This document shows positions 37,740-47,898 of a stretch of DNA of 64,000 nt, piece by piece (the stretch's first letter is position 1; the number at the start of each line of letters is the position of its first letter). The translations under genes were made by a program, and so were the position numbers. The stretch is taken from NCBI RefSeq assembly GCF_900129705.1, contig NZ_FQWO01000002.1, forward strand, positions 416,720 to 480,719. The letters are read 5' to 3'. This DNA is from Flavobacterium granuli (lineage in GTDB: Bacteria > Bacteroidota > Bacteroidia > Flavobacteriales > Flavobacteriaceae). The notes beneath the pieces were generated by a model. That model was not told where the DNA came from. It saw only the letters and a program-made list of their open reading frames with translations, and ran no database searches.

Positions 37740-40502
37740 ATGATAGATCCTTCTTTTTTAGACAAAATCGCTAAAGTTTTAGTTCAAGATTACTCCGATA
37801 AGTTATCGAATACCATAGTAGTTTTGCCAAATAAAAGAGCTAAGATATTCTTAATCGAGGCTCTTAAAAAACAAGTTTCAACAAATATTCTTTCACCAGA
37901 GATTATTAGTATTGAGGATTTTATTCAGGATATTGCCGGTATTCGTTCTATAGATCCTATCGAATTACTCTTTGAGTTTTATGAAGTTTATTTATCCATA
38001 ACAGAGAAATCCAATCAGCAATCATTTGAGTTATTTGCTAATTGGGCCAAAATGCTACTGCAGGATTTTAATGAAATCGATCGGTATTTATTAGATCCAT
38101 CTCATGTTTTGTCTTATTTGAAAGACATTGAAGATATCAAAAAATGGGGAATTGAAGTAGAAAATAAAACACAGTTGCTTGAAAATTATATTGATTTTTG
38201 GAAACTGCTACCATATTACTATCAATCGTTATATGCTCATTTGTTAAAAAAAGGAATTGGTTACCAAGGTTTAATTTACCGTCAAGCGGTAGAAAATCTG
38301 ATTCATTTTTCGAATTCTGTTGCCAATAAGAAATATGTGTTTGCTGGATTTAATGCATTAAATGCTTCTGAAGAAAAAATCATTCAACATCTTATTGCAT
38401 CGGATCAGGCCAAAATATATTGGGATGCTGACCAGACTTTTTTGAATGATCCCTATCATGATGCCGGATTGTTTATAAGAAGATTTAAAGCGAGTTGGAA
38501 ACACTATAAATCCAATCCTTTTGAATGGATTGTAGATGATTTTTCGCAGACAAAAAATATCCAAGTAATTGGTACGCCCAAAACCATTGGTCAAGCCAAA
38601 ATTACTGGAAGTATCATTGAAAATATCATTAATGAAAACACAAGTGCTTCCCTTGATAAAGTAGCCGTTGTTCTTGGCGAAGAGAATTTACTGGTGCCAC
38701 TATTGTATTCTTTGCCTTCGACTGTTGGGGCTTTGAATATTACTATGGGATATCCGAGTAAAAATAATCCTGCCCAAATTTTGATTGCAAAGCTATTTAA
38801 AATGCATACCAATGCTTTGTCTCGAAAATCAAACAGCTATGTTTTTTATTATAAAGATGTATTGGATATTTTGACCCATCCTTTGGTAGAACCTTATGCT
38901 AAAACGACTGCTTTAGTGAATGTTATCAACCAGAATAATTACACTTTTATCACCCATCAGAAAGTGATGGAGTTGAATCAAGAGCCAACGGATTTATTTT
39001 TGTTGCTTTTTCAAAAATGGGAAAAAGGATCGATTGCCGTTTTACAAACAGTTTCTAGTTTGTTGCTGACTATCAAGAATAATCTGAGTAATGATAATGA
39101 AGAAGAAAAAATTACCAAAGCCTTTGTTTTTGCTATTTTCAAAGTAATCAACAAATTGATTAATTATTATTCAAAACACGAACATATTGATAAAATTGAA
39201 ACTTTACACGCTATTTACAAACAGGTAATTGATTTGGCTGAGGTTTCTTTTGAAGGGGAGCCTTTGAATGGTTTACAGATTATGGGAGTTTTAGAAAGTC
39301 GTGTGTTGGATTTTGATACCGTTATTGTCACTTCGATGAATGAAGGCAAGTTTCCGGCAGGGAAATCACAGAATTCTTTTATTCCTTATGATGTAAAAAG
39401 AGAATTGGGATTGCCTACTTTCAAAGAGAAAGACGCTATTTATACGTATCATTTTTATCATTTATTGCAGCGCGCCAAAAACATTTATTTGTTGTATAAT
39501 ACCGAAAGTGAAGGTTTGGATGCAGGAGAAAAAAGCCGATTTATCACCCAATTAGAAGTCGAAAAGCAGCGAAATCATACGTTGACACACGAAATTTATA
39601 ACGCGGTTTTACCAGAGACGGCTTACACGCCCATGATGATAGAAAAATCCGAAGCGGTGATGTTGCGTTTGAAGGAAATTGCCAGTGCCGGTTTCTCGCC
39701 TTCTGCTTTGACGAGCTATATCCGAAACCCGATTCAGTTTTATTTCCAAAAGATTTTGCGCATTCGCGAAGTCGAAGAAGTCGAAGAGAATATCGCTTTG
39801 AATACTTTGGGAACCATTATTCATGAAACTTTAAAAGCCTTATACGATCCTTTTGTGGGTAAATTCATTTCAGAATCCGATATTGAAAATTGCTTTAAGC
39901 AAATTGATGCCGAGGTTTTGAAACAATTTAAAATCGTTTATAAAGAAGGCGAAATTAAAAAAGGGCGAAATCTTCTTGCTTTTGAGGTCGCTAAACGCAA
40001 TGTGTCCAATTTCTTGAAAGTTGAATTGGAAAGTATAAAAACGGGTGATGCCATCAAAATTATTGCTTTAGAAAAGACTTTTGAACGCAGTTTAGAACAT
40101 CCTAGTTTGCCTTTTCCGGTATTGATAAAAGGAAATGTGGATCGAATAGAAGAGCGCAACGGAACCATTCGAATTATCGATTATAAAACGGGTAAAGTAG
40201 AGAAGTCCAGTGTGACTTTGAAAACTTGGAAAGGACTGACCGAAGAGATTAAGAACGACAAAATCATTCAGGTATTGGCGTATGCTTATATGTATGAAGT
40301 TGAAGCGAATTCAAAACCTATCGAAGCTGGAATTATTTCGTTTAAGAATTTAAAATCTGGGTTTTTACCTTTTAATTTTAAAGAGGAAAAAGAAGCCAAT
40401 CAAATTATTAATGGAGAAGTAATGACGAACTATCTTGAAGAGATTGTGTCGCTGTTGACTGAAATATTGGATCAAACCATTCCTTTTGAGGAGAAAGTGT
40501 AA
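37740..40502 (+). CDS. PD-(D/E)XK nuclease-family protein, AddB-like
   Basis: The 920-residue protein starts with an inactive-helicase type region (TIVVLPNKRAKIFLIEAL; DTVIVTSMNEGKFPAG resembles a helicase motif). It ends with a RecB-type nuclease domain at about 650-900, with the active site near residue 813 (IRIIDYKTGKVE) and an upstream histidine in LGTIIHETL. This is the AddB plan. No four-cysteine iron-sulfur set of Bacillus AddB stands out. It likely works with the helicase encoded at 31715-34876. It starts 12 bases after the terminator T-tail of ompA, so its transcription start is unclear. Confidence 0.88.
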   Translation: MIDPSFLDKIAKVLVQDYSDKLSNTIVVLPNKRAKIFLIEALKKQVSTNILSPEIISIEDFIQDIAGIRSIDPIELLFEFYEVYLSITEKSNQQSFELFANWAKMLLQDFNEIDRYLLDPSHVLSYLKDIEDIKKWGIEVENKTQLLENYIDFWKLLPYYYQSLYAHLLKKGIGYQGLIYRQAVENLIHFSNSVANKKYVFAGFNALNASEEKIIQHLIASDQAKIYWDADQTFLNDPYHDAGLFIRRFKASWKHYKSNPFEWIVDDFSQTKNIQVIGTPKTIGQAKITGSIIENIINENTSASLDKVAVVLGEENLLVPLLYSLPSTVGALNITMGYPSKNNPAQILIAKLFKMHTNALSRKSNSYVFYYKDVLDILTHPLVEPYAKTTALVNVINQNNYTFITHQKVMELNQEPTDLFLLLFQKWEKGSIAVLQTVSSLLLTIKNNLSNDNEEEKITKAFVFAIFKVINKLINYYSKHEHIDKIETLHAIYKQVIDLAEVSFEGEPLNGLQIMGVLESRVLDFDTVIVTSMNEGKFPAGKSQNSFIPYDVKRELGLPTFKEKDAIYTYHFYHLLQRAKNIYLLYNTESEGLDAGEKSRFITQLEVEKQRNHTLTHEIYNAVLPETAYTPMMIEKSEAVMLRLKEIASAGFSPSALTSYIRNPIQFYFQKILRIREVEEVEENIALNTLGTIIHETLKALYDPFVGKFISESDIENCFKQIDAEVLKQFKIVYKEGEIKKGRNLLAFEVAKRNVSNFLKVELESIKTGDAIKIIALEKTFERSLEHPSLPFPVLIKGNVDRIEERNGTIRIIDYKTGKVEKSSVTLKTWKGLTEEIKNDKIIQVLAYAYMYEVEANSKPIEAGIISFKNLKSGFLPFNFKEEKEANQIINGEVMTNYLEEIVSLLTEILDQTIPFEEKV

Positions 40503-40542
40503 TGGTTTTCTAACCGCCAAGTTGAATAAGTTAATACAGGAT

Positions 40543-41325
40543 TTAAATTCTTTTAAAAAAATCTAATAATACTTTAGTCAGTTCTGATTGATTTTCAATA
40601 TGTAACATGTGACCGTCAGGGAAAGAAATCAATTCTACCTCGGTATTTTCAATTTGTGTTTTAGTTTCCTCATATTGTAAAACAGGATCTTTTTTGCCCA
40701 AAATAAGTAGTTTCGGAAAAGGGCTAAGATGCAATAAAACTTCGCGATCTGGTCTTATTTTCATTCCTTCCAAAGAAGCAACAATGCCCTGTAAAGGGGT
40801 TTTTAAGGCTTCATTTTTTACATTTTCTATTTCCTGCGAAAGTCTTTCCCTGTTGTTTTCGCTAAATAAATTAGCAATAGACAGCGATATAAAGTTGGTA
40901 AACGAATGCTTTACGGCTTTGATGGCGCGGTCTCTGTTTCGTTTTCGTTCGTCACTGTCGGCTCTAGCGGTAGAATTTAATAAAACCATTTTTTTTACAA
41001 AATCAGGATACAATTCGGCCAAAGCCAAAGCCACATAGCCGCCCATAGAATGACCTACAAAAATCGCTTTTCGGATGCGTAATTCCGCTAAAACGGTATG
41101 AACAGCATCGGCATTGTCTTCCATTGAATGAACATAACCCATGCATTCGGTTGCTCCATGTCCCAATAAATCAATGGTGATTACTCTGTTTTTTTTAGAA
41201 AATGCATTAATATAATTGTCCCACATTCGTTGGTTTTCCAGAAAACCGTGAAGTAAAACGATAGCAGTTCCTTTTCCAGTATCACTGTAGGCGATGTTTG
41301 TATTTTTAAATTGTATCTGATTCAA
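40543..41325 (-). CDS. Alpha/beta hydrolase
   Basis: The 260-residue protein has the canonical fold: oxyanion segment IVLLHGFLENQRMWDNY, nucleophile elbow FVGHSMGGYVALALAE, an aspartate in LILGKKDPVLQYEE, and the catalytic histidine in FPDGHMLHIENQSE. The substrate cannot be told; relatives include MenH-like and esterase-type enzymes. It has no signal peptide. It lies alone on the minus strand, convergent with the AddB-like gene. Confidence 0.88.
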   Translation of the reverse strand: MNQIQFKNTNIAYSDTGKGTAIVLLHGFLENQRMWDNYINAFSKKNRVITIDLLGHGATECMGYVHSMEDNADAVHTVLAELRIRKAIFVGHSMGGYVALALAELYPDFVKKMVLLNSTARADSDERKRNRDRAIKAVKHSFTNFISLSIANLFSENNRERLSQEIENVKNEALKTPLQGIVASLEGMKIRPDREVLLHLSPFPKLLILGKKDPVLQYEETKTQIENTEVELISFPDGHMLHIENQSELTKVLLDFFKRI

Positions 41326-41416
41326 AGGTCCGTTTTTTTACAAAATTAAGACTTTAATTTTTTTGAAGTCTTTGGGGATTGAGAAAATTAAGTTTTAAGA
41401 TTGAGGAAATGGTTGA

Positions 41417-41452
41417 AAAAAAAACAGCTCTCTCTGAGAGCTGTAAGGAATT
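41417..41452 (-). terminator. Terminator of the AIM24-family gene
   Basis: ACAGCTCTC (near 41428-41436) pairs with GAGAGCTGT (near 41439-41448), followed on the minus strand by an 8-base T-run. Confidence 0.85.
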
Positions 41453-42253
41453 TTAAAAACGTCTGTCTCCATCAAGAAGGCTTCCTAAGCCACCAAGAAT
41501 GCTTCCTTCTTCACGGCTGTTTCCGCCGGCTCTTGGTGCCGAGGCGATGATTCTGTCCGCTAGACGGCTGAAAGGTAATGATTGCACGTAGACCGTTCCG
41601 GGACCACGCAGAGTGGCGTAAAATAAACCTTCGCCTCCAAAAATGGAGTTTTTGATTCCGCCAATGAACTCAATGTCATAATCGATATCTTTGGTAAATC
41701 CAATGATGCAACCCGTATCAACTTTCAGAATTTCACCTGGTTTTAGTTCTTTTTTAGCCATTGTTCCGCCGGAATGAACAAAAGCCATGCCGTCACCTTC
41801 AATTTTTTGCATGATGAAACCTTCACCACCAAAAAGACCGGTGCCTATTTTTTTGGAGAATTCGATGCCAACGGAAACGCCTTTGGCAGCGCATAAAAAA
41901 GAACTCTTTTGGCAGATGAATTTTCCTTGAAATTCGGTCAGGTCAATAGGGAGAATTTTTCCGGGATATGGAGAGGCAAAAGATACCTTGCCTTTGGTAT
42001 GGTTTTGATTGATAAAGGCGGTCATGAACAAGCTTTCGCCGGTTAGGACTCTTTTTCCTGCATTTAAAAGTTTGCCAAATAAACCGGATTGCTGTTCTGA
42101 TCCGTCGCCAAAAATGGTTTGCATCTGGATGTTATTGTCCATCATCATAAAACTGCCGGCCTCGGCAATGACGATTTCTTGCGGGTCTAATTCGATTTCT
42201 ACATATTGCATTTCTTCACCAAATATCTGGTAATCGATTTCATGTGCTGTCAT
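41453..42253 (-). CDS. TIGR00266/AIM24-family protein
   Basis: The 266-residue protein is a soluble beta-rich fold. Family features: VEIELDPQEIVIAEAGSFMMM near the start, glycine-rich turns (GLFGGEGFIMQKIEGDG and FGGEGLFYATLRGPGTVY) and a final low-complexity GGNSREEGSILGGLGSLL. AIM24-family proteins are widespread; in yeast the relative acts in mitochondrial membrane organisation, and the bacterial role is not established. The length is normal. Confidence 0.88.
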   Translation of the reverse strand: MTAHEIDYQIFGEEMQYVEIELDPQEIVIAEAGSFMMMDNNIQMQTIFGDGSEQQSGLFGKLLNAGKRVLTGESLFMTAFINQNHTKGKVSFASPYPGKILPIDLTEFQGKFICQKSSFLCAAKGVSVGIEFSKKIGTGLFGGEGFIMQKIEGDGMAFVHSGGTMAKKELKPGEILKVDTGCIIGFTKDIDYDIEFIGGIKNSIFGGEGLFYATLRGPGTVYVQSLPFSRLADRIIASAPRAGGNSREEGSILGGLGSLLDGDRRF

Positions 42254-42621
42254 AATTTTGATTGTGTTGATTTTTTAAAAGATGATTTATTTTTTTTGAA
42301 CCCGTAAAATAAAGGGCATTAAGTTTTTTTGTAAGACGCGAATGCAGTTATAAAGTTACAGGTTTTGGTTATTTTTGGTTTTATTTTTTGAAAGATTTAA
42401 CGTTGTTTCATTGCGCAAGGGATGGCAGCGGATAGCCCACAGTCCCGATTTTTTCGGGACGAGGACTACTAGCGAACAGCCCGGTCCTGCCGGAGTTTAC
42501 GAAAGCGGGATGCGCCCAAAGAATCGTTTAATCGGTTGTTTGTTTAATTGGATTTTGGGCATAAAAAAACGGCTCACATTGCTGCGAACCGTCTTTATTC
42601 TTTTCCTTTTCTTCTATTTTT
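42254..42621. other. 368-base intergenic region with palindromic repeat
   Basis: No gene is supported. At 42412-42530 lies a GC-richer segment with GGGATGGCAGCGGATAGCCC, the palindrome GTCCCGA/TCGGGAC (42442-42448 and 42454-42460), and a distal TGCGCCC. It looks like a mobile intergenic repeat of the kind common in flavobacteria, related in style to copies A and B. Confidence 0.5.
42563..42596 (-). terminator. Terminator of the aminopeptidase P gene
   Basis: On the minus strand ACGGTTCGCA pairs with TGTGAGCCGT (two G-U pairs) around a GCAA loop, followed by a T-run. Confidence 0.7.
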
Positions 42622-43914
42622 TTAGGAGTGCATTAAGCTTTCTATTTCGTCCACTTCAATTGGGATGTTGCGCATCAGGTTAAATGGAGCGCCAGTTTCC
42701 TGGATAACGACATCATCTTCCAGACGGATTCCGAAACCTTCGGCAGGAATGTAGATTCCCGGTTCTACGGTGAAAACCATATTGGCTTGCATTGGTTCTG
42801 TCAGGATTCCATAATCATGCGTATCTAATCCCATGTGGTGCGATGTTCCGTGCATGAAGTATTTCTTGTAGGCTGGCCAGTCAGGGTTTTCGTTTTGTAC
42901 ATCGGCTTTGTCAATTAATCCTAAACCAAGCAATTCCGAAGTCATTATTTTTCCTACCTCAATATGGTATTGTTTCCATATGGTGCCTGGAACTAGCATT
43001 TTAGTGGCTTCGTTTTTTACATTTAAGACCGCGTTGTAAACGGCTTTTTGTCGGTCAGAGAATTTTCCTGATACCGGAATGGTACGCGTCATATCACTGG
43101 AGTAGTTTGCATATTCAGCACCTACGTCTAATAGTATTAAATCTCCGGCTTTACATTGTTGGTTGTTTTCTATGTAATGCAATACATTGGCATTGTTTCC
43201 TGAACCTATAATTGGCGTGTAAGCAAAACCTTTAGAACGATTTCGAATGAATTCGTGGATGAATTCGGCTTCGATTTCGTACTCCATTACGTTAGGTTTT
43301 ACAAAAGAAAGGATTCTTCTAAAACCTTTTTCGGTGATGTTGCAAGCTTGTTGGATTAGGTCTAATTCTTCGCTTTCTTTTACGGAACGGATGCGTTGCA
43401 AAATAGGATTGCTCTTGGCAACGGCATGTGCTGGGTATTTTTCTTTCCACCATTTCACAAAACGAGCTTCACGAGTTTCAGTCTCTACTGTTGCTCTGTA
43501 GTGTTCGTTTGTATTGATGTAAATCGTGTCTGAATGTGTCATTAATTCGAATAAAATTTTTTCGAATTCCTGTAACCAATACACGGTTTTGATTCCTGAA
43601 ACGGCTAAGGCACGTTCCTTAGTTAGTTTTTCTCCTTCCCAAACCGCAATGTGATCGTTGGTTTCTTTTAGGAATAAGATTTCTCTTTGGTGTTCGTAAG
43701 GAGCATCTGGAAATAATAATAAAATGCTTTCTTCTTGATCTACGCCACTTAGATAAAAAATATCGCGGTGCTGCGCAAAAGGCATTGTGCTATCAGCGCT
43801 TATAGGATAAATATCATTTGAGTTAAATATGGCTGCACTTTTAGGCTTCATTTGGCCCATGAATTTAGCACGATTTTTTATAAATAAGTCACGGTCAATT
43901 TGATGGTATTTCAT
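42622..43914 (-). CDS. pepP: Xaa-Pro aminopeptidase (aminopeptidase P)
   Basis: The 430-residue metallopeptidase removes N-terminal residues before proline. An N-terminal AMP_N domain (about 1-165) precedes the pita-bread domain. The dinuclear metal ligands are seen in ILLDVGAEYANYSSDMTRT (two Asp), MHGTSHHMGLDTHDYG (His), FTVEPGIYIP (Glu) and IRLEDDVVI (Glu). Full length, no signal peptide, so cytoplasmic. A terminator follows. Confidence 0.94.
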   Translation of the reverse strand: MKYHQIDRDLFIKNRAKFMGQMKPKSAAIFNSNDIYPISADSTMPFAQHRDIFYLSGVDQEESILLLFPDAPYEHQREILFLKETNDHIAVWEGEKLTKERALAVSGIKTVYWLQEFEKILFELMTHSDTIYINTNEHYRATVETETREARFVKWWKEKYPAHAVAKSNPILQRIRSVKESEELDLIQQACNITEKGFRRILSFVKPNVMEYEIEAEFIHEFIRNRSKGFAYTPIIGSGNNANVLHYIENNQQCKAGDLILLDVGAEYANYSSDMTRTIPVSGKFSDRQKAVYNAVLNVKNEATKMLVPGTIWKQYHIEVGKIMTSELLGLGLIDKADVQNENPDWPAYKKYFMHGTSHHMGLDTHDYGILTEPMQANMVFTVEPGIYIPAEGFGIRLEDDVVIQETGAPFNLMRNIPIEVDEIESLMHS

Positions 43915-44304
43915 AACAATTCAGTTTATACTTTTAAGTATTCAAAAATACTAAGATTAAATCAGTTTAAGTTATGAATTTGATAAATTTTATAGAAAAA
44001 TAGTAATGGCGGCTGTTTGGGATTTTGTCTTTAGATTGCAGGTTTTGGGTTCAAGTTGTAACGTATTTTGTTGATTTTGTTGTATTTGTTTTTGGTAATA
44101 GAGGTGTTTTATTACAATCTAAAATTTAAAAAAGCTTTGGTTTGTTATTAATCATCAAGCAATCAGCTAAAAGTGTTTTTTAAGAGAAGACCAAAAGCTT
44201 AATAAGGCACTTTAAAATCATTATAAATAACAGCGAAAAGGTTGTAGTTCATGTCTATTTGCTTTATTTTTGTCATATTTTTTAAAACAAATTATTCAAA
44301 TCTT
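43915..44304. other. 390-base region upstream of sdhC
   Basis: No gene is supported. It is AT-rich and contains the sdh promoter at its right end. I see no other clear structure. Confidence 0.5.
44242..44272 (+). promoter_or_regulatory. sdhCAB promoter
   Basis: TTG (44242-44244), 20 bases, then TATTTTTG (44265-44272), exact TAnnTTTG. It overlaps the upstream ATG at 44251 and so favours the sdhC start at 44305. Confidence 0.6.
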
Positions 44305-44970
44305 ATGGCAAAATCTGCATTATTGAAGTCGTCAATAGCTAAAAAAGTTGCTATGGCGCTTTCAGGAATTTTTTTGATGTTGTTCCTCGCACAGCACTTC
44401 TTCATCAATATGACGTCGGTTTTTAGTTCTAATACTTTTAATTCGATATCCCATTTTATGGGGAACAATCCTTTGGTTCAATTCGTTATTCAGCCAATTT
44501 TAATCGTGGGAGTGATTTTTCACTTTATTATGGGTTTTGTTTTGGAAATTCAAAACAGAAACGCAAGACCGATTTCTTATGCTAAAAATAACGGAGCGGC
44601 TAATTCTTCTTGGGCTTCAAGAAACATGATTTATTCTGGGGTAGTAATTCTTGCATTTTTAGGATTACATTCTTACGATTTTTGGGTTCCAGAGATGGTG
44701 TACAAATACGTAGAAGTTAATCCATTGGATGAAACAAGGTATTTCCATGAATTAGTGGCAAAATTTGAAAGTCCAGTTCGTACTGCTTTATACTGCTTGT
44801 CATTTGTGTTGTTGTCTTTACACTTGCGCCACGGATTTAGTTCTTCTTTCCAATCAGTAGGACAAAATAACAAATACACAAAAGGGATGAAAGGTTTTGG
44901 ATTATGGTTTTCTGTAATCGTTCCTTTAGGATTCGTAGTTATTGCATTATTTCATCATTTCAATCATTAA
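44305..44970 (+). CDS. sdhC: Succinate dehydrogenase cytochrome b subunit
   Basis: The 221-residue integral membrane subunit anchors SdhAB and carries haem b. Five hydrophobic helices are seen, with histidines at the helix ends (AQHFFINM, HFIMGFVLE, LGLHSYDF, LHLRHGF) as in the single-subunit di-haem (type B) family related to fumarate reductases. I start at MAKSALLKSS; the longer frame from 44251 lies over the promoter. It is first in the order sdhC-A-B, with a 12-base gap to sdhA. Confidence 0.93.
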   Translation: MAKSALLKSSIAKKVAMALSGIFLMLFLAQHFFINMTSVFSSNTFNSISHFMGNNPLVQFVIQPILIVGVIFHFIMGFVLEIQNRNARPISYAKNNGAANSSWASRNMIYSGVVILAFLGLHSYDFWVPEMVYKYVEVNPLDETRYFHELVAKFESPVRTALYCLSFVLLSLHLRHGFSSSFQSVGQNNKYTKGMKGFGLWFSVIVPLGFVVIALFHHFNH

Positions 44971-44982
44971 TATTCAATTATA

Positions 44983-46983
44983 ATGGCATTAGATTCAAAA
45001 ATTCCAAATGGTCCAATTGCGGACAAATGGACCGATTATAAAGATCATATTAATTTAGTAAACCCTGCTAACAAACGTAATTTAGATATTATCGTTGTTG
45101 GGACAGGACTAGCAGGAGGTTCTGCCGCTGCTACTTTGGCTGAGTTAGGATATAACGTAAAAGCATTTTGTTTTCAAGATTCACCACGTCGTGCGCACTC
45201 TATTGCGGCACAAGGGGGAATTAACGCGGCAAAAAATTATAAAGGAGACGGTGACTCCGTTCACAGATTGTTTTACGATACTGTAAAAGGAGGAGATTAC
45301 CGTGCTCGTGAGGCAAACGTATACCGTTTGGCTGAAGTTTCTTCTAATATTATTGACCAATGTGTGGCTCAAGGGGTGCCATTGGCTCGTGAATATGGTG
45401 GGTTATTGGATAACCGTTCATTTGGAGGAACTTTGGTTTCTCGTACATTTTATGCTCAAGGGCAAACAGGACAGCAATTATTGTTAGGAGCTTATTCGGC
45501 AATGAACCGTCAAATTGGTCGTGGAAAAATCAAAATGTACAACCGTCATGAAATGCTTGAATTAGTAATTATCGACGGAAAAGCAAGAGGAATTATCGCT
45601 CGTAACTTAGTTACTGGTGAAATCGAGAGACATTCAGCTCACGCAGTTGTTATTGGTTCTGGAGGTTACGGAAACGTATTCTTCTTATCAACAAATGCAA
45701 TGGGTTCTAATGCTACTGCAGCTTGGAAAATTCACAAAAAAGGAGCTTTCTTCGCGAACCCTTGTTATACTCAAATTCACCCAACATGTATTCCGGTTTC
45801 GGGAGATCACCAGTCTAAATTGACTTTGATGTCAGAATCGTTGCGTAATGACGGACGTATCTGGGTTCCTGCAAAATTAGAAGATGCGCAAGCGATTCGT
45901 GAAGGAAAGAAAAAAGCAACTGATTTAGCGGAAGCTGACAGAGATTATTTCTTAGAAAGAAGGTATCCTGCTTTTGGTAACTTGGTTCCGCGTGACGTAG
46001 CTTCTCGTGCTGCTAAGGAAAGATGTGATGCTGGTTTTGGTGTAAATAAAACAGGTGAAGCAGTTTACCTGGATTTTGCTGCAGCTATCCAACGTTACGG
46101 AAAAGAACAAGCACACATTAAAGGATTAGATGAAAACGATACAAAATTAGTAACTAAATTAGGGACTGATATCGTAAGAAGTAAATACGGGAACTTGTTC
46201 CAAATGTATTATAAAATTGTAGACGAAGATCCGTATACAACTCCAATGATGATTTACCCAGCGGTTCACTACACAATGGGTGGAACTTGGGTTGATTATA
46301 ACTTGATGACAACAATTCCGGGTTGTTTCTCTATCGGAGAGTCTAACTTCTCAGACCACGGGGCCAACCGTTTAGGAGCTTCTGCTTTGATGCAAGGTTT
46401 GGCTGATGGATACTTTGTATTGCCTTATACAATTGGTGATTATTTAGCTCCGGATATCAAAATGGGCGCTATTTCTACAGATAGACCTGAGTTTGATGAG
46501 GCAGAGAAAAGCGTAAAAGATTTGATTGCTAAATTTATGAATAATAAAGGAACGCATTCAGTAGACCACTTCCATAAAAAATTAGGTAAAATTATGTGGA
46601 ATAAAGTAGGGATGGCTCGTAACGCTAAAGGATTGACTGAGGCTATCGAAGAAATCGCTGCTTTACGTGAAGAGTTTTACAAAGATGTAAAAGTACCGGG
46701 AACTGACAAAGGATTCAACCAAGAGTTAGAAAAAGCAATTCGTGTTGCCGATTTCTTAGAATTAGGAGAATTGTTTGCTAAAGATGCCTTACACCGTAAC
46801 GAATCTTGTGGAGGTCACTTCCGTGAAGAATACCAAACCGAAGAAGGTGAGGCTTTGCGTGATGACGAAAATTTTGCATATGTAGCTGCTTGGGAATACA
46901 AAGGAAAACCTAGCGATGCTGTATTGCACAAAGAGCCATTGGTTTACGAAAACATCAAACTAGTTCAAAGAAGTTACAAATAG
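44983..46983 (+). CDS. sdhA: Succinate dehydrogenase flavoprotein subunit
   Basis: The 666-residue catalytic subunit oxidises succinate to fumarate in the citric acid cycle. The FAD-binding start [20 protein letters not shown] and the flavin-linked histidine region [17 protein letters not shown] are present, with the active-site region [14 protein letters not shown] and [17 protein letters not shown] and [17 protein letters not shown] complete the signature set. The length matches the longer type B subunits. It is separated from sdhB by an 82-base spacer that holds two overlapping inverted repeats. Confidence 0.96.
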   Translation: MALDSKIPNGPIADKWTDYKDHINLVNPANKRNLDIIVVGTGLAGGSAAATLAELGYNVKAFCFQDSPRRAHSIAAQGGINAAKNYKGDGDSVHRLFYDTVKGGDYRAREANVYRLAEVSSNIIDQCVAQGVPLAREYGGLLDNRSFGGTLVSRTFYAQGQTGQQLLLGAYSAMNRQIGRGKIKMYNRHEMLELVIIDGKARGIIARNLVTGEIERHSAHAVVIGSGGYGNVFFLSTNAMGSNATAAWKIHKKGAFFANPCYTQIHPTCIPVSGDHQSKLTLMSESLRNDGRIWVPAKLEDAQAIREGKKKATDLAEADRDYFLERRYPAFGNLVPRDVASRAAKERCDAGFGVNKTGEAVYLDFAAAIQRYGKEQAHIKGLDENDTKLVTKLGTDIVRSKYGNLFQMYYKIVDEDPYTTPMMIYPAVHYTMGGTWVDYNLMTTIPGCFSIGESNFSDHGANRLGASALMQGLADGYFVLPYTIGDYLAPDIKMGAISTDRPEFDEAEKSVKDLIAKFMNNKGTHSVDHFHKKLGKIMWNKVGMARNAKGLTEAIEEIAALREEFYKDVKVPGTDKGFNQELEKAIRVADFLELGELFAKDALHRNESCGGHFREEYQTEEGEALRDDENFAYVAAWEYKGKPSDAVLHKEPLVYENIKLVQRSYK

Positions 46984-46989
46984 AATTTT

Positions 46990-47051
46990 GTCAAAAGTCG
47001 AAAGTCAAAAGTCTTAAAGTAAAGGCTTTCGACTTTTGACTTTAAGACTTT
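46990..47051. repeat. Two interlocked inverted repeats between sdhA and sdhB
   Basis: GTCAAAAGTCGAAAG (46990-47004) is the exact reverse complement of 47026-47040. AAAGTCTTAAAGT (47008-47020) is the exact reverse complement of 47039-47051. The order is A, B, A', B', so the two hairpins exclude each other or form a pseudoknot. The sequence is built from variants of AAAGTC. Confidence 0.7.
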
Positions 47052-47065
47052 CAAACTAAAAAGAT

Positions 47066-47812
47066 ATGAAACTTACATTAAAAATATGGCGTCAGAAAAA
47101 CGCCCAAGATAAAGGAGCAATGGTTGATTATAAAATCGACGGAATTGAACCTGATATGTCATTCCTTGAAATGCTTGACGTATTCAACGAACAACAAATC
47201 AATGCTGGTGAAGAACCAGTAGCTTTTGATCACGATTGTCGTGAAGGAATCTGCGGAATGTGTTCTTTATTCATTAATGGTGAAGCACACGGGCCAGACA
47301 GAGGAGTTACCACTTGTCAATTGCACATGCGTATGTTCAACGATGGAGATACAATCACTATTGAGCCATTCCGTGCTGCTGCTTTCCCGGTAGTTAAAGA
47401 TTTAGTAGTTGACAGAAGTTCTTTTGACAGAATTCAACATGCTGGAGGATTTATTTCGGTGAACACTTCTGGAAATACAATTGATGCAAATACAATCCCT
47501 GTTAACAAGAAAGATGCTGATGACGCTTTTGATGCGGCTACTTGCATTGGTTGCGGTGCTTGTGTTGCTTCTTGTAAAAACTCATCTGCAATGTTGTTTG
47601 TGGCTGCTAAAGTGTCCCAATACGCGTTGTTACCTCAAGGTAGAATTGAAGCTACAGATCGTGTATTGAACATGGTAAATCAAATGGATCATGAAGGTTT
47701 TGGAAACTGTACCAATACTGGAGCTTGTGAGGTAGAATGTCCAAAAGGGATTTCTTTGGAGAACATCGCTCGTATGAACAGAGAATATTTATCTGCCTCT
47801 TTGAAAGGATAA
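47066..47812 (+). CDS. sdhB: Succinate dehydrogenase iron-sulfur subunit
   Basis: The 248-residue subunit passes electrons from flavin to haem and quinone. The plant-type [2Fe-2S] cysteines are in [16 protein letters not shown] with the fourth in TTCQLHM. The [4Fe-4S] and [3Fe-4S] sites are made by [11 protein letters not shown] and by [15 protein letters not shown]. Length is normal and it ends the sdh operon with a strong terminator. Confidence 0.96.
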   Translation: MKLTLKIWRQKNAQDKGAMVDYKIDGIEPDMSFLEMLDVFNEQQINAGEEPVAFDHDCREGICGMCSLFINGEAHGPDRGVTTCQLHMRMFNDGDTITIEPFRAAAFPVVKDLVVDRSSFDRIQHAGGFISVNTSGNTIDANTIPVNKKDADDAFDAATCIGCGACVASCKNSSAMLFVAAKVSQYALLPQGRIEATDRVLNMVNQMDHEGFGNCTNTGACEVECPKGISLENIARMNREYLSASLKG

Positions 47813-47833
47813 AAACAACTCGTTTTATAATAC

Positions 47834-47868
47834 TAAAAACGCATTCATTGATTTGAATGCGTTTTTTT
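47834..47868. terminator. Terminator after sdhB
   Basis: AAAACGCATTCA (from 47836) pairs with TGAATGCGTTTT (to 47865), followed by T-run. It may also serve the convergent gene at 47899. Confidence 0.88.
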
Positions 47869-47898
47869 ATGTTTAAAATTATTTCATTTGAAGCGTAT

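Noticed and set aside
44251..44304. Longer N terminus for sdhC
   Set aside because: It overlaps the promoter, and the added residues are not family-like.
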